Positions 9,148-19,050 of a stretch of DNA of 64,000 nucleotides are shown here, piece after piece. A program made the position numbers and the translations under genes. This DNA comes from Thraustochytrium sp. TN22 (taxonomy: Eukaryota; Sar; Bigyra; Thraustochytrida; Thraustochytriidae), in contig JABLUY010000172.1 in assembly GCA_013306675.1 (NCBI GenBank), positions 1 to 64,000 on the forward strand, written 5' to 3'. A model generated the notes under the pieces. The model did not search any database and was not told where the DNA came from. It was given only the letters and a program-made list of their open reading frames with translations. Each line of letters opens with the position of its first letter. The first letter of the stretch is position 1.

Positions 9148-10863
9148 TCACTCGATCTTGCTTGCACCACAACACATCTTTTCGCGCACCACCTCGGAGA
9201 GCATGCAGAGGCAGGGCGCACGGACTGGGACGTCAGCAAGGTGGCGAGCGCGGTCAAGCGCGGCGCGCTGTGCATCGTCGAGGGGCGCGCAAAGGTCTGG
9301 AGCGCGCTCGTGGCAGAGATCCAGGCCGTTGAGCGCCCAGACGTTGTCGGGCCAGCGCGCCAGGTTGGGCAAGAACGCGGCGCGCGCCTCCTCGGCGTGG
9401 CCCTGCTCGAGAAGCAGGCTGCCGAGCGCGTGGCGCGCGGGGACCATCCAGGGCCAGGGCTCGTCGTAGGTGAGGCCCTCGTCGCGGCGCACCGCCTCGC
9501 GCAAACAGGCAAAGGCCCGGTCGTAGTCCGCCTTGCGGTAGGAAATCTCGCCCTCGAGCATGGCGTCGGCGACGTGGAGGATGTCGCGCGCCGTGTTGTT
9601 GAAGAGCGTGCGCGAGGCCGGCACGCGGTCGTACGCCGCGAGAAAGGCCTCGCGATCCTGATCCGCGGCCGCCGTGTCGCCCAGCGCCGCGTGCGCGATG
9701 CCCCGCGCGTAGTGGCGCGTGGCGGCGTAGACCGCAAAGAGGTCCTCTTCTGGCGGCGCGCCATCCTCGTCGCGCAGAATGGCGTCCCACTCGCCGAAGC
9801 GGATGCGCACGTGCAGCACGGTGGGCGAGAAGGCCTCCAGAAAGTCCGCCATGCCCCCGTCCCGCATGAAGGCCTGCGTGGCGGCCGAAGTGGCGTCGGC
9901 ACGCAGCTCAAGCGCGGCCTCCATGGCGGCGGCGCGCGCCCCCATCTGCATGGCCGCAAAGGTCTGCATGTGCAGGTCATGGTAGCGGTACGCCGAGTAG
10001 AAGTTGGCCACACCGCGCTCGCGCACGAAGTCGCGGTTCGCCGCGGCCGCCGCGCGACTCGCCGTCACCACCTTGTCGTAGTCGCCGGTCTGTACCCAAA
10101 TGTGCGCCGGCATGTGCAGCAAGTGCGCAAGGTGGGTGCCGGCCGCAACACGCGCCAGCGTCTGCGCCGCCGGCTCGGCGTCCGCGGGGCGCGCGCTCAT
10201 CTCCAGGCAGTGCACCAGCATGTGCAGTAGGCCGAGGTGCGACGGGTGCGCGGCTACGGCAGCCTCGAGGTGCTCGCGCAGCGCGGCCGTGCCGGGAAAG
10301 GCGCCCTCGGCGGGCCGCGGCGCGCCGTCCTCCGCGTACAGGTCCCAGGGCCGCAGCAGCATGACGGCCTCGGCGTAAAGAAGCGCCACGTTCGGATCGT
10401 CCGGCCACTGGTCCACCACGGCGCGCATGCGCGACGCAAAGGCCTCGTTGAGCGCCTTGCGGGCCGCCGCGTCCTTTGGCCCCGGGCTGGCGCTCCGCGC
10501 CGTCATGGCCTCGGCCAGCGCCAGCACCTTGGCGTCCTCGCCGGCCTGCGCGCGCTCCAGCGCCGCAGCCGCCCACGAGACCGCATCCGCGTTCGAGGGA
10601 AAGGCGCCCGGCGCATCCTCGCAGTCACCGTTGTTGTAGTTGACGCCGTTGCAGTACGCGAGCAGCAGCAGCGGCTCCGCGGCCTCGGGGGCCAGCCGCG
10701 CGCACTCCTCGAAGCATCGCAGCGCCTCTTCGTGGTTGAACGCGTACGTCCACTGCACGCCCCGCTCGAACCACGTCTGCGCCTCCACGGACGCGCCCTT
10801 GAGCCGCCACGCCGGCCCGTGCTCCCTCGCCACCTCGAACGGGTAGTCTCCGGCGGCAGCCAT
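9148..10863 (-). CDS. TPR-repeat protein of a bacterial-like family
   Basis: The product is 571 residues, largely helical with tetratricopeptide-like repeats. The first is AQTWFERGVQWTYAFNHEEALRCFEECARLAPEAAEP at about 28-64. A conserved core at about 225-275 has GLLHMLVHCLEMSA and then HLAHLLHMPAHIWVQTGDYDKVV. The paired H..H and HMPxHI motifs are typical of a TPR family common in bacteria and present in some protists. TPR pairs recur to the C-terminus (KADYDRAFACLREAV, ARHALGSLLLEQGHAEEAR). No signal peptide or membrane segment is seen. It probably scaffolds protein interactions. The conserved histidines might bind metal, but that is speculation. The ATG at 10863 begins MAAAGDYPFEVAREHGPAW; upstream sequence lacks gene character. 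Confidence 0.8.
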   Translation of the reverse strand: MAAAGDYPFEVAREHGPAWRLKGASVEAQTWFERGVQWTYAFNHEEALRCFEECARLAPEAAEPLLLLAYCNGVNYNNGDCEDAPGAFPSNADAVSWAAAALERAQAGEDAKVLALAEAMTARSASPGPKDAAARKALNEAFASRMRAVVDQWPDDPNVALLYAEAVMLLRPWDLYAEDGAPRPAEGAFPGTAALREHLEAAVAAHPSHLGLLHMLVHCLEMSARPADAEPAAQTLARVAAGTHLAHLLHMPAHIWVQTGDYDKVVTASRAAAAANRDFVRERGVANFYSAYRYHDLHMQTFAAMQMGARAAAMEAALELRADATSAATQAFMRDGGMADFLEAFSPTVLHVRIRFGEWDAILRDEDGAPPEEDLFAVYAATRHYARGIAHAALGDTAAADQDREAFLAAYDRVPASRTLFNNTARDILHVADAMLEGEISYRKADYDRAFACLREAVRRDEGLTYDEPWPWMVPARHALGSLLLEQGHAEEARAAFLPNLARWPDNVWALNGLDLCHERAPDLCAPLDDAQRAALDRARHLADVPVRAPCLCMLSEVVREKMCCGASKIE

Positions 10864-13027
10864 CTTGCTTGCGTGAAGAAGCTCGAGTCGAAGTTCCAGT
10901 TCTGTGGCGAGCGCCGAGCGAGGTTGCGGCGAGTCGACCCAAAAGGCGCATGCCGAGCGAGCGACTCGGACCTGCCAGCCACAGGCGGGCAAGCTGCGCG
11001 CGCGGAACAGCGCAAATGCACGTGGACGCTGCCAGTGCAAGCTTCAGATCAGTGGCATGAGCCGATGCAAGGGGACGATTCTGGGGACGATGCAAACTAC
11101 GAACGATGTCAAAGACCCTGGGCCGACTCCTCTGGCTGCTCCTTTCTCACTCAGCATGCGCGAGAGGCTTCTCGCCAACGGCCGCGAGCTCTGGACCGAC
11201 CAGATCGAGGTTGTTCAGCGCGACCTCGCCGTTTTCCAGGGTCGCCTCGCCAATGCATCGTCGATATTGATCGCCTCGTCGTCGCCGAAGCCCAAGGGGA
11301 GGCTGGCCATCATCTGCGCGATGCAGATGGATGCTCGGAACGCTGAAGGACTTGAAATTGGAGCACCACGACGCAAGGGTCACGACAAACGAGAGAGCGC
11401 TTGCAGCGCCTCGTGCTGGGCCCCGCCGCGGATGCGCTCGTTGCCCATTGCACGCCTCGATGACCGCGGTGCGCGGCGGCGTGTGCATTCCCAACGAGTG
11501 TATCAGATGAAGACCGTGATGAGGAGGCGTCTGACGTGTGCTGCGAGGTCCAGCTCGGCTTGACTCTGACTCTGAGTCACCGTGCTGTGCCGGAAACCTC
11601 GGTCTCGAGCTGCTTCGCACCGCTTCTGCCACTACAAAGATGCCGAAGACATCGGGCACGAAGTGGGCGGAGGCTGATTTGAGCGCAACGCGCGGTTGTG
11701 GCCCCTTCCAACAAGTCCAGCCCGCCATTTGGCGAAGTACCGGAGGGCCCTCGCCGGCCCTCGCGGCCTCGGGCACGTGGTGGACGATGATGGCAAGCCC
11801 GCTGCCATCGTTTGCGTCCTATTTGCACTGCATGGTCTCGAGCGCGCATCGCCGGGCTGCGCGAAGAAGCCCAGCAGGAGCACTTGCTTCAAGTTGGATG
11901 CAACTTGAAGCTGGTCCTACCGCAAACATGGACAAAGCCTCTCTGCAGTGCAGTGTCTGCACTCCAAGCCTTGGACGTCACCTACGGTCAAAGGGAGGCT
12001 CCCGCGGCGCTGCAGCCGCCGCCGCCGCACACAGGCGCGCAAAGGCTGGCTCAGCAGCTCAGCAGCCTCTGCTGGCACGCGGCGCGGCACGTGCGAGGGC
12101 ACGGAGGGGGGACCCATTCCCCCGCTCCCCTGCCCAGTGTCCGCCGCCTCCTCGCCCCTCGCTGCGGGCGCTTGCCCCCTCTGCGCCCACTGGCGCCCGC
12201 GCCAGGGGCGAGCGGTCCGGAGAAGCGCCTGCATCTCGGCGGTGCGCCTCCGGCCCCTCTGCCCGCCGCGTACCCCAGCGAATTCCCCGCAGACCCCGCT
12301 TGGGCCCAGTGCAGAGGGGGGCCGGATCAGCAGAGGGAGGCGGGGAGCCGCCGCCGCCAGGGGCCGGGTGCGGGAGAGGCCCAGGGCGCGGCGCGGCCCG
12401 CAGCGCGCAGAGCGCGAGGGCACGCGAAGCACCTCAAGTGGCCGCACAACAAAAAACCGCGCACGAGCCCGTGGCGCCGCGCGGCGCAGCCTGAGGTCGC
12501 GCGGCAGGCGAGCAGTCTGGCAGGGCAGGCCTGCGCGCGGTGCGGCCAGGTCATCGCGGCGGCGGCGGCGCGGCGGAGCGAGCGGCCCTGCGCTGCGCTG
12601 CGCTGTGCTGCGCTCGGCGGCGCGGGCCGGCGGCGCGCGGCGGGGGCGGTGTGCGGCTGGCAGCTCGGGCGGCTGACGCTCGTGCTGGTTGGCGCATTAC
12701 GAGGCTGATTTCGAATCGAGGTCCACGCGGCGAGGCGGGCAGGCAGGCATCCATCGATCGATCGAAGGGAGTCGGCGAGGCGGCCGGCGCGCGCGGGAGG
12801 GCGGCGCAGGCCGGGAGGCCAGGAGGCGGCCAGGCCAGGCCAGGCCCGGCGCGCGCGCGCGGCGCGGGTCCGGCGGAGGCGGGAAGGCCGGCGCGGGGCG
12901 GCGCGGCGGCGGCCCGGCGCGCGTGCACAAGGAGCGGGAGGTGGTCGCGGGCGACGGGAGCAGGTACGGCGGCGGCGGGCAGCCTGGCCGTAGGACTGGG
13001 TAGAGGAGACGAGAGAGGGCGAGGAGG
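10864..13027. other. Long intergenic region with one possible coding remnant
   Basis: This 2.2 kb region holds CTGCCAGTG at 11029-11037 and a gene-like patch near 11150-11400. GC-rich simple sequence follows (GCGCTGCGCTGCGCTGTGCTG near 12590, CATCGATCGATCG near 12750, GGCCAGGCCAGGCC near 12830). The last 300 bp before the ALDH are purine/GC-rich leader. No intact gene is recognised. Confidence 0.5.
11147..11400 (+). pseudogene. Possible coding remnant of unknown family
   Basis: Bases 11147-11290 have codon use like the real genes and read LSMRERLLANGRELWTDQIE, then VVQRDLAVFQGRLANASSILIA, an amphipathic helical segment. About 60 bases later a different frame reads DLKLEHHDARVTTNERALAA, also helical in character. 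No single open frame of useful length joins them and I recognise no family. It may be a decayed host gene, an exon of a spliced gene, or chance. Confidence 0.25.
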
Positions 13028-14650
13028 ATGAGCGCGGTGGTGAAGCAGGGCGCGGAGGCGCGCGAGGAGGTGGTCAAGGTGGCCGCGCTGCGCGGCGCGG
13101 CGGAGAACGATATGGAGGTGGACGGCGCGCCGCAGCAGAGCGACGACGAGGTGAAGAACGGCGACGCGGAGAGCGACGTGCAGAGCTGGTGCACGGAGAC
13201 GCCCATGACGCCGGAGGAGGAGATGGCGGAGCTGGTGGCGCGCGCGCGCGTGGCGCAGCGCGTGGCCGAGACGTTCTCCCAGGAGAAGGTGGACCAGCTG
13301 ATCCGCGGCATGGTGTGGGCCGTCTCGCGCCCGGGCGTCGCGGAGGAGATCGCGCAGCTGTGCGTGACGGAGACGCGGCTGGGCAACTACGAGGGCAAGC
13401 TTGCCAAGATCGGCACCAAGACGCGCGCCGGCCTGCTGGACATCGTGGCCGAGCGGTCCGTGGGCGTGATCGAGGAGGACCCGGCGCGCGGCCTGGTCAA
13501 GATCGCCAAGCCCGTGGGCGTCGTGGGCGCCACCTCGCCCAGCACGAACCCGGAGGCCACACCTGTGCTCAAGGCCATCAACGCCGTCAAGGCGCGCAAC
13601 GCCATCGTCATTTCGCCGCACCCGCGCGCCGAGCGCACCAACGCGCTCATTGTAGAGAAGATGCGCGCGGCGCTGGAGCAGCTGGGCGCGCCGGCCGACC
13701 TCGTGCAGCACGTGGCGCAGCCCTCGCGCGCCAAGACCAAGGCGCTGCTCTCGCAGTGCGACCTGGTCTGGGCCACGGGCGGCAAGAACATCGCGCGCAA
13801 CGCGCTGTCCTCCGGCAAGCCCGCCTACGCCTCGGGCGTCGGCAACGCCGTCATCTACGTCGACTCCACGGCCGACCTGGCCTCCGCCGCCGTCTCCATC
13901 AGCCGCTCCAAGACTTTTGACCTGGCCGCCTCGTGCTCGGCCGACAACAGTCTGCTGGCGCAGGACGCCATCTACGACGACCTCGTGGCGCGCCTCGAGG
14001 CCAACGGCGGCCACCTGCTGCGCTCCGAGGCCGACCGCCTCGCGCTGCAGCGCACGCTCTTCAAGCCCAGCCCGTCCGGCAAGGGCGGCCCTGTGCTCAA
14101 CGCTGACGTCGTCGTGCAGCCGGCCCACGTCATCGCCGCGCGCGCCGGCATTGAGCTCCCGCCCGGCAAGACCTTCATCCTGGTCCCCGAATTTGGTGCC
14201 GGCGAGGCCTTCCCGTTCTCCGGCGAGAAGCTCTCCCCGGTCCTGGCGCTCTTTCGCGTTGCGTCCGTGGACGAGGCCGTGGCCAAGGTCAACGCCATTC
14301 AGGACTACCAGGGCCAAGGCCACTCCTGCGGCATCTACAGTTCCTGCCATGACACCATCATGGCCTTTAGTTCCGGCACGCGCACCGCGCGCGTCATGGT
14401 CAACCAGCCTCAGGCGCTCAGCAACTCCGGCTCGCTGTCCAACGGCATGCCCGTCACGCTCTCGCTCGGGTGCGGCACCTGGGGCGGCAGCACCTCCACT
14501 GCCAACATCAACTGGCGTGCGCTCGTCAACCTCACCTGGGTCTCCTCGCCCCTCCCGCAGCCCAAGGTCATCCCGGACGACGCCGCCCTCTTTGGCGATG
14601 TCCTCGCTATTCTTGGTGACGCCGACGTGCCCACCACCGCCTCCTCATGA
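13028..14650 (+). CDS. sauS: CoA-acylating aldehyde dehydrogenase, sulfoacetaldehyde dehydrogenase (SauS)-like
   Basis: The product is 540 residues of the ALDH superfamily, in the branch that includes EutE, the AdhE N-domain and SauS. SauS makes sulfoacetyl-CoA from sulfoacetaldehyde, CoA and NAD(P)+, a step in bacterial sulfonate (taurine/isethionate) breakdown. NAD-site segments are KPVGVVGATSPSTNPEATP (about 158-176) and NAIVISPHPRA. The catalytic Cys lies in FDLAASCSADNSLL, at about residue 303. The C-terminal LGCGTWGGSTSTANINWRAL (about 479-498), continuing VNLTWVSS, is the feature that points to SauS rather than AdhE. An acidic extension of about 55 residues precedes the domain and does not look like a transit peptide. 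Bacterial ancestry is plausible. The exact substrate is unproven; acetaldehyde or another short aldehyde is the main alternative. Confidence 0.8.
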   Translation: MSAVVKQGAEAREEVVKVAALRGAAENDMEVDGAPQQSDDEVKNGDAESDVQSWCTETPMTPEEEMAELVARARVAQRVAETFSQEKVDQLIRGMVWAVSRPGVAEEIAQLCVTETRLGNYEGKLAKIGTKTRAGLLDIVAERSVGVIEEDPARGLVKIAKPVGVVGATSPSTNPEATPVLKAINAVKARNAIVISPHPRAERTNALIVEKMRAALEQLGAPADLVQHVAQPSRAKTKALLSQCDLVWATGGKNIARNALSSGKPAYASGVGNAVIYVDSTADLASAAVSISRSKTFDLAASCSADNSLLAQDAIYDDLVARLEANGGHLLRSEADRLALQRTLFKPSPSGKGGPVLNADVVVQPAHVIAARAGIELPPGKTFILVPEFGAGEAFPFSGEKLSPVLALFRVASVDEAVAKVNAIQDYQGQGHSCGIYSSCHDTIMAFSSGTRTARVMVNQPQALSNSGSLSNGMPVTLSLGCGTWGGSTSTANINWRALVNLTWVSSPLPQPKVIPDDAALFGDVLAILGDADVPTTASS

Positions 14651-14777
14651 GGATAGGATGGATGACGAATTGGGTCCAGAGATTCTGCGAGCCTGCGCGG
14701 CGCTGCAAGCGAGCTTGCGCTGCAAGCAGGCCATTCAAAGATGGACGGAAGGAACGATGGACAAATTGCGAGGAGCT

Positions 14778-15006
14778 AGGCTGCCCGACGCCTGGTTCGA
14801 TCGCGCAAAAAAATGTATGTGTGTGCCAAGCAACTGCTGTGTGTTGATGCGACTACCTAAAAGCTAAGTTAGCCTAGTGATGAAGATGCAGGCTGCCCGA
14901 CGCCTGGCCCGATCGCGCAAAAAAATGTAAGTGTGTGCCAAGCAACTGCTGTGTGTTGATGCGACTACCTAAAAGCTAAGTTAGCCTAGGCTAGTGATGA
15001 AGATGA
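14778..15006. repeat. Tandem duplication of about 112 bp downstream of the ALDH
   Basis: Copy 1 (14778-14889) and copy 2 (14890-15006) share AGGCTGCCCGACGCCTGG, CGATCGCGCAAAAAAATGTA, CCAAGCAACTGCTGTGTGTTG and ACCTAAAAGCTAAGTTAGCC, with only a few substitutions and a short CTAGG insertion in copy 2. It lies about 130 bp after the ALDH stop, so it is probably 3' UTR or flank. Confidence 0.95.
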
Positions 15007-15366
15007 AGCTGCGAAGAGAGTGCGCACGTGAGCAAACGGGCGGCGAGCAGGCGAGTGTCTGATAGGCGCATTCCGCTGCGATTTTCCAGACGTACAAACT
15101 TCGCCTTGTCGACAAAGGAGTTCCGAGGCCGACCACCAAAGTCCGAGGCCGACCACCAAAGTCCCCCGCGTGCGTGGTCGCGCCCTTGAAGGGGAACACC
15201 TGTCTCGATGGGCGCGCGACCCTCGCCGAAGCGCCGTAGCTCGTAAACCGCCTGCCCAAAGCCGCCCGCGCGCAAGGATGCCCACCTGGTCCACGAAGGG
15301 CTCCTTAGCTCTACTTAGTATCGTCTGGGCGTTGAAGATCTTCTTGGCGCCTGGCAATCAATCCCC

Positions 15367-15441
15367 AAGCTTGCCATGAAAAGCATAAGCCTTCATCGTT
15401 TGTGATTTCAATGACATCTTGCTGGTCATGTTGACGCCGAC
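15367..15441 (-). repeat. Tail echo of the P450 gene
   Basis: This block matches 15462-15550, which spans the last codons and stop of the P450 gene. Shared words include AAAAGCATA, AAGCCTTCATC and ACATCTTGCTGGTCAT. Read on the minus strand the echo gives VGVNMTSKM against VKMTSKM at the true C-terminus. It is a tandem duplication of a gene 3' end lying beyond the stop. Confidence 0.8.
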
Positions 15442-15517
15442 TGCTTGGCGATGATCCCCCCTGCAAGCTCTGAAAAGCATACTCATGATAAAAAGCCTTC
15501 ATCCTTGGCAATTTCAA

Positions 15518-17191
15518 TTACATCTTGCTGGTCATCTTGACGCCGCCCGCACGCGGCGTGACGTGAAAATGCATCCCAGTGGGTACGTGGTACGGGCGGG
15601 CCCATCCGACATAGCCCTTCACAACGGGCGGCCGCGTGAGATCTTGCGGCGCGAGCGTGCCGTAGTTGACGCCTTGGTAGGCCTCGCGATCCGCGTCCAG
15701 GTACTCCTGCGTGAGGCGAAAGTCGTAGTTGTGCAGGAGATTCGCGAGGATGAGACGCATCTCCATGTGGGCAAAGTTCTTGCCAATGCAGTCGCGCGAG
15801 GGAAAGGTAAAGGGCGAGAAGCGCGAGGAGGCCGGATTGTAGGCGGCCAGACCCTGGTCGAACCAGAGCTCAGCGTCCTTGAACTCGCGATCCGGGTTGA
15901 ATTCCTCCACGTCGGGACCCCAGAGGTCAGGGTTGCGATGGCGGCTCCAGTTGACAATCTTCAGATGCGTCCCCTTGGGGAGGCGCACCTGGCGGCCGTC
16001 CGGCCCGGTGATGTAGTCGTCGAACTGCACCTGGCGAAAGGTGCCGTTGGGCACGGCGTTCCAGAGACGCAGCGTCTCCATGACGCAGCGCGTCATGAAC
16101 TTGAGCGACTTGAGGTCCTCGTACACGGGCTCGCGGCCGTCGAGACGCGCCCAAAACTCGTCCACCTCGGCCTGCAGGCGGCGCTGCACGTCTGGGTGCC
16201 GCGACAGCTCATACAGCAGCCAGGTCATGGTGTGGCCGGTCGTGTCGTGGCCCGCGAACTCGAAGATGAGCGCGTTGCCCTGGTTCGTCCTGTCGTCCGT
16301 CTGCAGATCGGCGAGGCGGTTGCTGAGCGGGCCGTGCACGTGCGGACACTTGCCGGCCGCCACGAGTTCGGGCGGCGCCGGGCACGTGCGCTCGGGCTGC
16401 GACCAGCGCTCCGAGACCTCTCGGCAGAACTCGCGCACGTAGCCCGCCGGGCCCTCGCCCGACATGGACGAGCGAAAGGCCTTGTTGGTGCGGTTCATGA
16501 AGTCCTCGTCCTCCCCGAAGAGCGCAAGCTGCAGCTGCGCCTGCGTCTCGTAAAGCGCAAACTCGTTCATGTCCACTGGCTGCGAGAAGTCGCGAGAGAC
16601 CTCGCGCAGGCGATCCACGCACGCGCGCGCACGCGCCGCGCTCACCGGCATGATGGCCGCAAGGCTGGCGTGCGGCATGAAGGCCGTCACCAGCGTCTCG
16701 CGCTGCTCGCGCCAGTGGTCGTTGTCCGTCGTCGAGATAATGGACCCGTACAGGCCCGTCGTGAAGTTCGGCTGCTTGCGCACGTGGAACCGCGCCAGCC
16801 GCGCCGCGTCGTCCGGGTTGCCCACGATCACCTGCACTGACCGCTGCGGCGTCGCCAGCGGGCCGTCGTCGCCCTCGCGCGAAAACAGCAGCTGCGGTGC
16901 CACAATGTTGGCCGCCAGGCCCTGCGCGCCGCCGTACTGTCGCTGCCACTTGGCGTACAGCACGTGCGACCGGCCCAGCTTATCCTGCGCGTTGAACTCC
17001 ATGAAGGCGTCCAGCCACGACCGTCCCTCGCGCAGCGGCCCGGCCAGCTCCTGCGCGATGTCAAATTCACCCGGACCCGGCAGGCGGCTCGGCACGTCCT
17101 GCCACGCCAGCGTCTTGCCAAACCAGTCAAACGCGCGGTCCTCCTCGCGCGGCACCTTCTTGCCCTCGGGCATCTCCGGCCTCGATGCCAT
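15518..17191 (-). CDS. Cytochrome P450 monooxygenase
   Basis: The product is 557 residues. Oxygen-binding I-helix FAGHDTTGHT lies at about 308-317, the K-helix ExxR in METLRLW at about 370, the FNPDREF region at about 415, and the heme-binding loop FTFPSRDCIGKNFAHMEMR with the thiolate Cys at about 466. The loop has Pro where most P450s have Gly (FxxGxRxCxG), a tolerated but uncommon variant. No strong N-terminal membrane anchor is seen from the ATG at 17191 (MASRPEMPEGKKVPREEDR...), unusual for a microsomal P450; the protein may be soluble, peripherally bound, or start elsewhere. The GHDTT class is shared by CYP4-like and plant CYP86-like fatty-acid or alkane hydroxylases; the substrate is unknown. 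Convergent with the ALDH gene. Confidence 0.9.
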   Translation of the reverse strand: MASRPEMPEGKKVPREEDRAFDWFGKTLAWQDVPSRLPGPGEFDIAQELAGPLREGRSWLDAFMEFNAQDKLGRSHVLYAKWQRQYGGAQGLAANIVAPQLLFSREGDDGPLATPQRSVQVIVGNPDDAARLARFHVRKQPNFTTGLYGSIISTTDNDHWREQRETLVTAFMPHASLAAIMPVSAARARACVDRLREVSRDFSQPVDMNEFALYETQAQLQLALFGEDEDFMNRTNKAFRSSMSGEGPAGYVREFCREVSERWSQPERTCPAPPELVAAGKCPHVHGPLSNRLADLQTDDRTNQGNALIFEFAGHDTTGHTMTWLLYELSRHPDVQRRLQAEVDEFWARLDGREPVYEDLKSLKFMTRCVMETLRLWNAVPNGTFRQVQFDDYITGPDGRQVRLPKGTHLKIVNWSRHRNPDLWGPDVEEFNPDREFKDAELWFDQGLAAYNPASSRFSPFTFPSRDCIGKNFAHMEMRLILANLLHNYDFRLTQEYLDADREAYQGVNYGTLAPQDLTRPPVVKGYVGWARPYHVPTGMHFHVTPRAGGVKMTSKM

Positions 17192-18325
17192 TCCCCTCGC
17201 CTGGTGTTCGCTCGCTTGCTGCGACGAAAAACAAGATCCCGACGAGGCCGTAAGTTCGTGTCGCGCCGGGTCGTTGCAGTTCTGCGCGCGAGCGAGCGAG
17301 CGAGCGACCGCGGCGCTGCGCGCCGAGCCAGCCCCGTGAGACTGCAGTGCAATGCGCGCCGCGCGGAGTCGCCTTCCTTTCGCGAGTCCGTCCTGGTGCT
17401 TTCGTGCTCGACTTTCGCGCCGTACCGGCGCCCGCCGGGTCCCGCCCGCGCCCGCCGCGCCGGCCGCGCCCGCCGCGCTTCGCCGCGCTTCGCCGCCGCG
17501 CGGGCAGCCTGCCGCCGGCTGGCCGCGCGCCCCGCGCCCCGTGCCCCGCGCCGCGCGCCGCGCCCGCCCGCGCCCGCCGCCGCGCCGCCGCTGCCGTTCT
17601 GCCCGCCGCGTGGTCGTCCCGGCCACGTGCTCCTCCTGGCACGGTACCAGTTGTCGGAACATGCAAGCGCTGCTTAGCCGGCCTTAGCCGCAGTGCCACT
17701 GCCAGTGCGGGACACGACTCGGAACCTCAGGCTGGGCTTGAAGTTGATGACAGTGAGCAACTTGAAGACTTGAACCTCTTGAAGAGCTGCCGCGAGCAGC
17801 CGCGGGCTGCCGCGAGCTGCCGCTCTGCACCGTGTGCAGGCTGCGCCGCTCACTGACAGAGCGCCGCTCACGGGTCTTCGATGTAACACTGCAGCCAGAG
17901 CACCGGGGTGCGCCGCAGCCACCAAGGCCAGCCAGTAGCTCAGAGTCAGGTGGTCGGTATCCGCCAGTACTGCGCCGTGCTTCTTACGCCTTCTTTCGCC
18001 TGCCAGTGTAGTAGGCCTAGGCCAAACGTCGGACGCTGCCAGTGGGACGCTGCTGGCCGCGCGGGGCTCGGACCGCGGCGGCGGCCGGGCACAGGCTGCG
18101 CGGCAGCGCGGGACTCGGACGGACGTGCGGCGAGCGGACCGCAGCGGACCTCGGCGCGGCGCGGCGGGCGCAGACGACGAAGCCCCCCTGACATGGACCT
18201 GACTGTGAGGCCCAAAAGCTGTGCTTGATCACTGCCACAGCCTGAGGCAGTGCCCATGAAGCGAAGAGTCACTGCAACGAAGGAAGGGTGTGCGGCTCGT
18301 GGGGACGTCGCGAGATGGGCTGGAA

Positions 18326-18640
18326 CTGAGTGAAGTCCCGGGTGGACGAATCGAGTCGGAGCATCTTGAAGCGGGGAATAGGCGCGGGACCAGTGACAAG
18401 TGACAAGGACGTACGATTGAGAGCTGTCACAGTCAGTGCACCGGCGCTGGCAACGCCGCGCAGGCGAGGCGTGTATGGCTCGTACAAGTCAGCTAACGTC
18501 GCCTCTCGGGTGCATGAATGAAGTCGAAGCACGGGCAACAGGCTTGAGACAAGCGACAACAACGTGCGATCGCAGCGACTACCGGCATTAGCTAGCTAGC
18601 TAGCGCGTAGCTCGCACAAGTCAGCCAGCGTCACGTCTCG
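18326..18640. repeat. Diverged tandem repeat, unit about 200 bp
   Basis: The order of words TGAAGTC, GGCTTGA or ATCTTGA, CAAGTGACAA or CAAGCGACAA, ACGTACGATTG or ACGTGCGATCG, CTCGTACAAGTCAGC or CTCGCACAAGTCAGC, and CGCCTCTCG or CACGTCTCG is repeated at 18326-18520 and 18522-18640. Clear substitutions and indels mark it as old. Confidence 0.6.
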
Positions 18641-18879
18641 AAAATGATGTCGAAAATGGAGAGTCACGCAGGCCCGACTCGAAGGCAACGCTCCCGCGCT
18701 CATGCGTGCTGCGGGTCTAGGCGTTCGTCAAGTCGCGCTCGTCCGCTTGCCATGACCAGTGCTGCAGGCTTGCCAATCCGCTCTTTCCCGGGCCCTGACT
18801 CCGAGTCCCTCGCTCGCTGTCCTGCCAGTGGCGGCGCTAGCGTGCTCAACGCGGCCCTGGCTGTGGAGTGGCTCTCTTC

Positions 18880-18894
18880 GCCAGTCACGCGTGA
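18880..18894. promoter_or_regulatory. Candidate promoter element GCCAGTCACGCGTGA
   Basis: This 15-bp word, with palindromic core TCACGCGTGA at 18885-18894, lies 157 bp upstream of the first surface-protein ATG. The same 15 bases lie 107 bp upstream of the third paralogue (27264-27278). I did not find it upstream of the middle paralogue. Shared control is inferred. Confidence 0.45.
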
Positions 18895-19050
18895 TTGACA
18901 GGCACGCGACGCGGCGGCGGTGCGGCGCGGCGCGGCCGCCGCAGCCGTCACGATGCTCACTGGCACTGGCAGTGCTCGCCAGACTCAGCGGCGCGCTGAT
19001 GGCAGGCAAAACTCGTTGACGTGGACTAGCAGAGCGGGTTCAGGGAGACC

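Larger units (their letters stand above)
14651..15517. other. Convergent 3' interval with two independent tandem duplications
   Basis: This 0.87 kb lies between the ends of the ALDH (plus) and P450 (minus) genes. It contains the 112-bp repeat and the P450 tail echo listed separately, plus a short direct repeat GTCCGAGGCCGACCACCAAA near 15130-15165. No coding sequence is recognised. Confidence 0.6.
17192..19050. other. Intergenic region dense in short recurrent motifs
   Basis: This 1.86 kb lies between the divergent P450 and first surface-protein gene. It contains CTGCCAGTG at 17699-17707, 18000-18008, 18036-18044 and 18822-18830, its reverse CACTGGCAG at 18964-18972, TGACAGTGA at 17748-17756, a CTAG run at 18589-18604, and a diverged direct repeat at 18326-18640. 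No gene-like frame is seen. Confidence 0.5.

Noticed and set aside
14795-14920. GGTTCGATCGC resembling a tRNA B-box
   Set aside because: No acceptor, D-arm or anticodon stem can be built around it, the tract after it is A-rich rather than T-rich, and the copy in the second repeat has lost the word.
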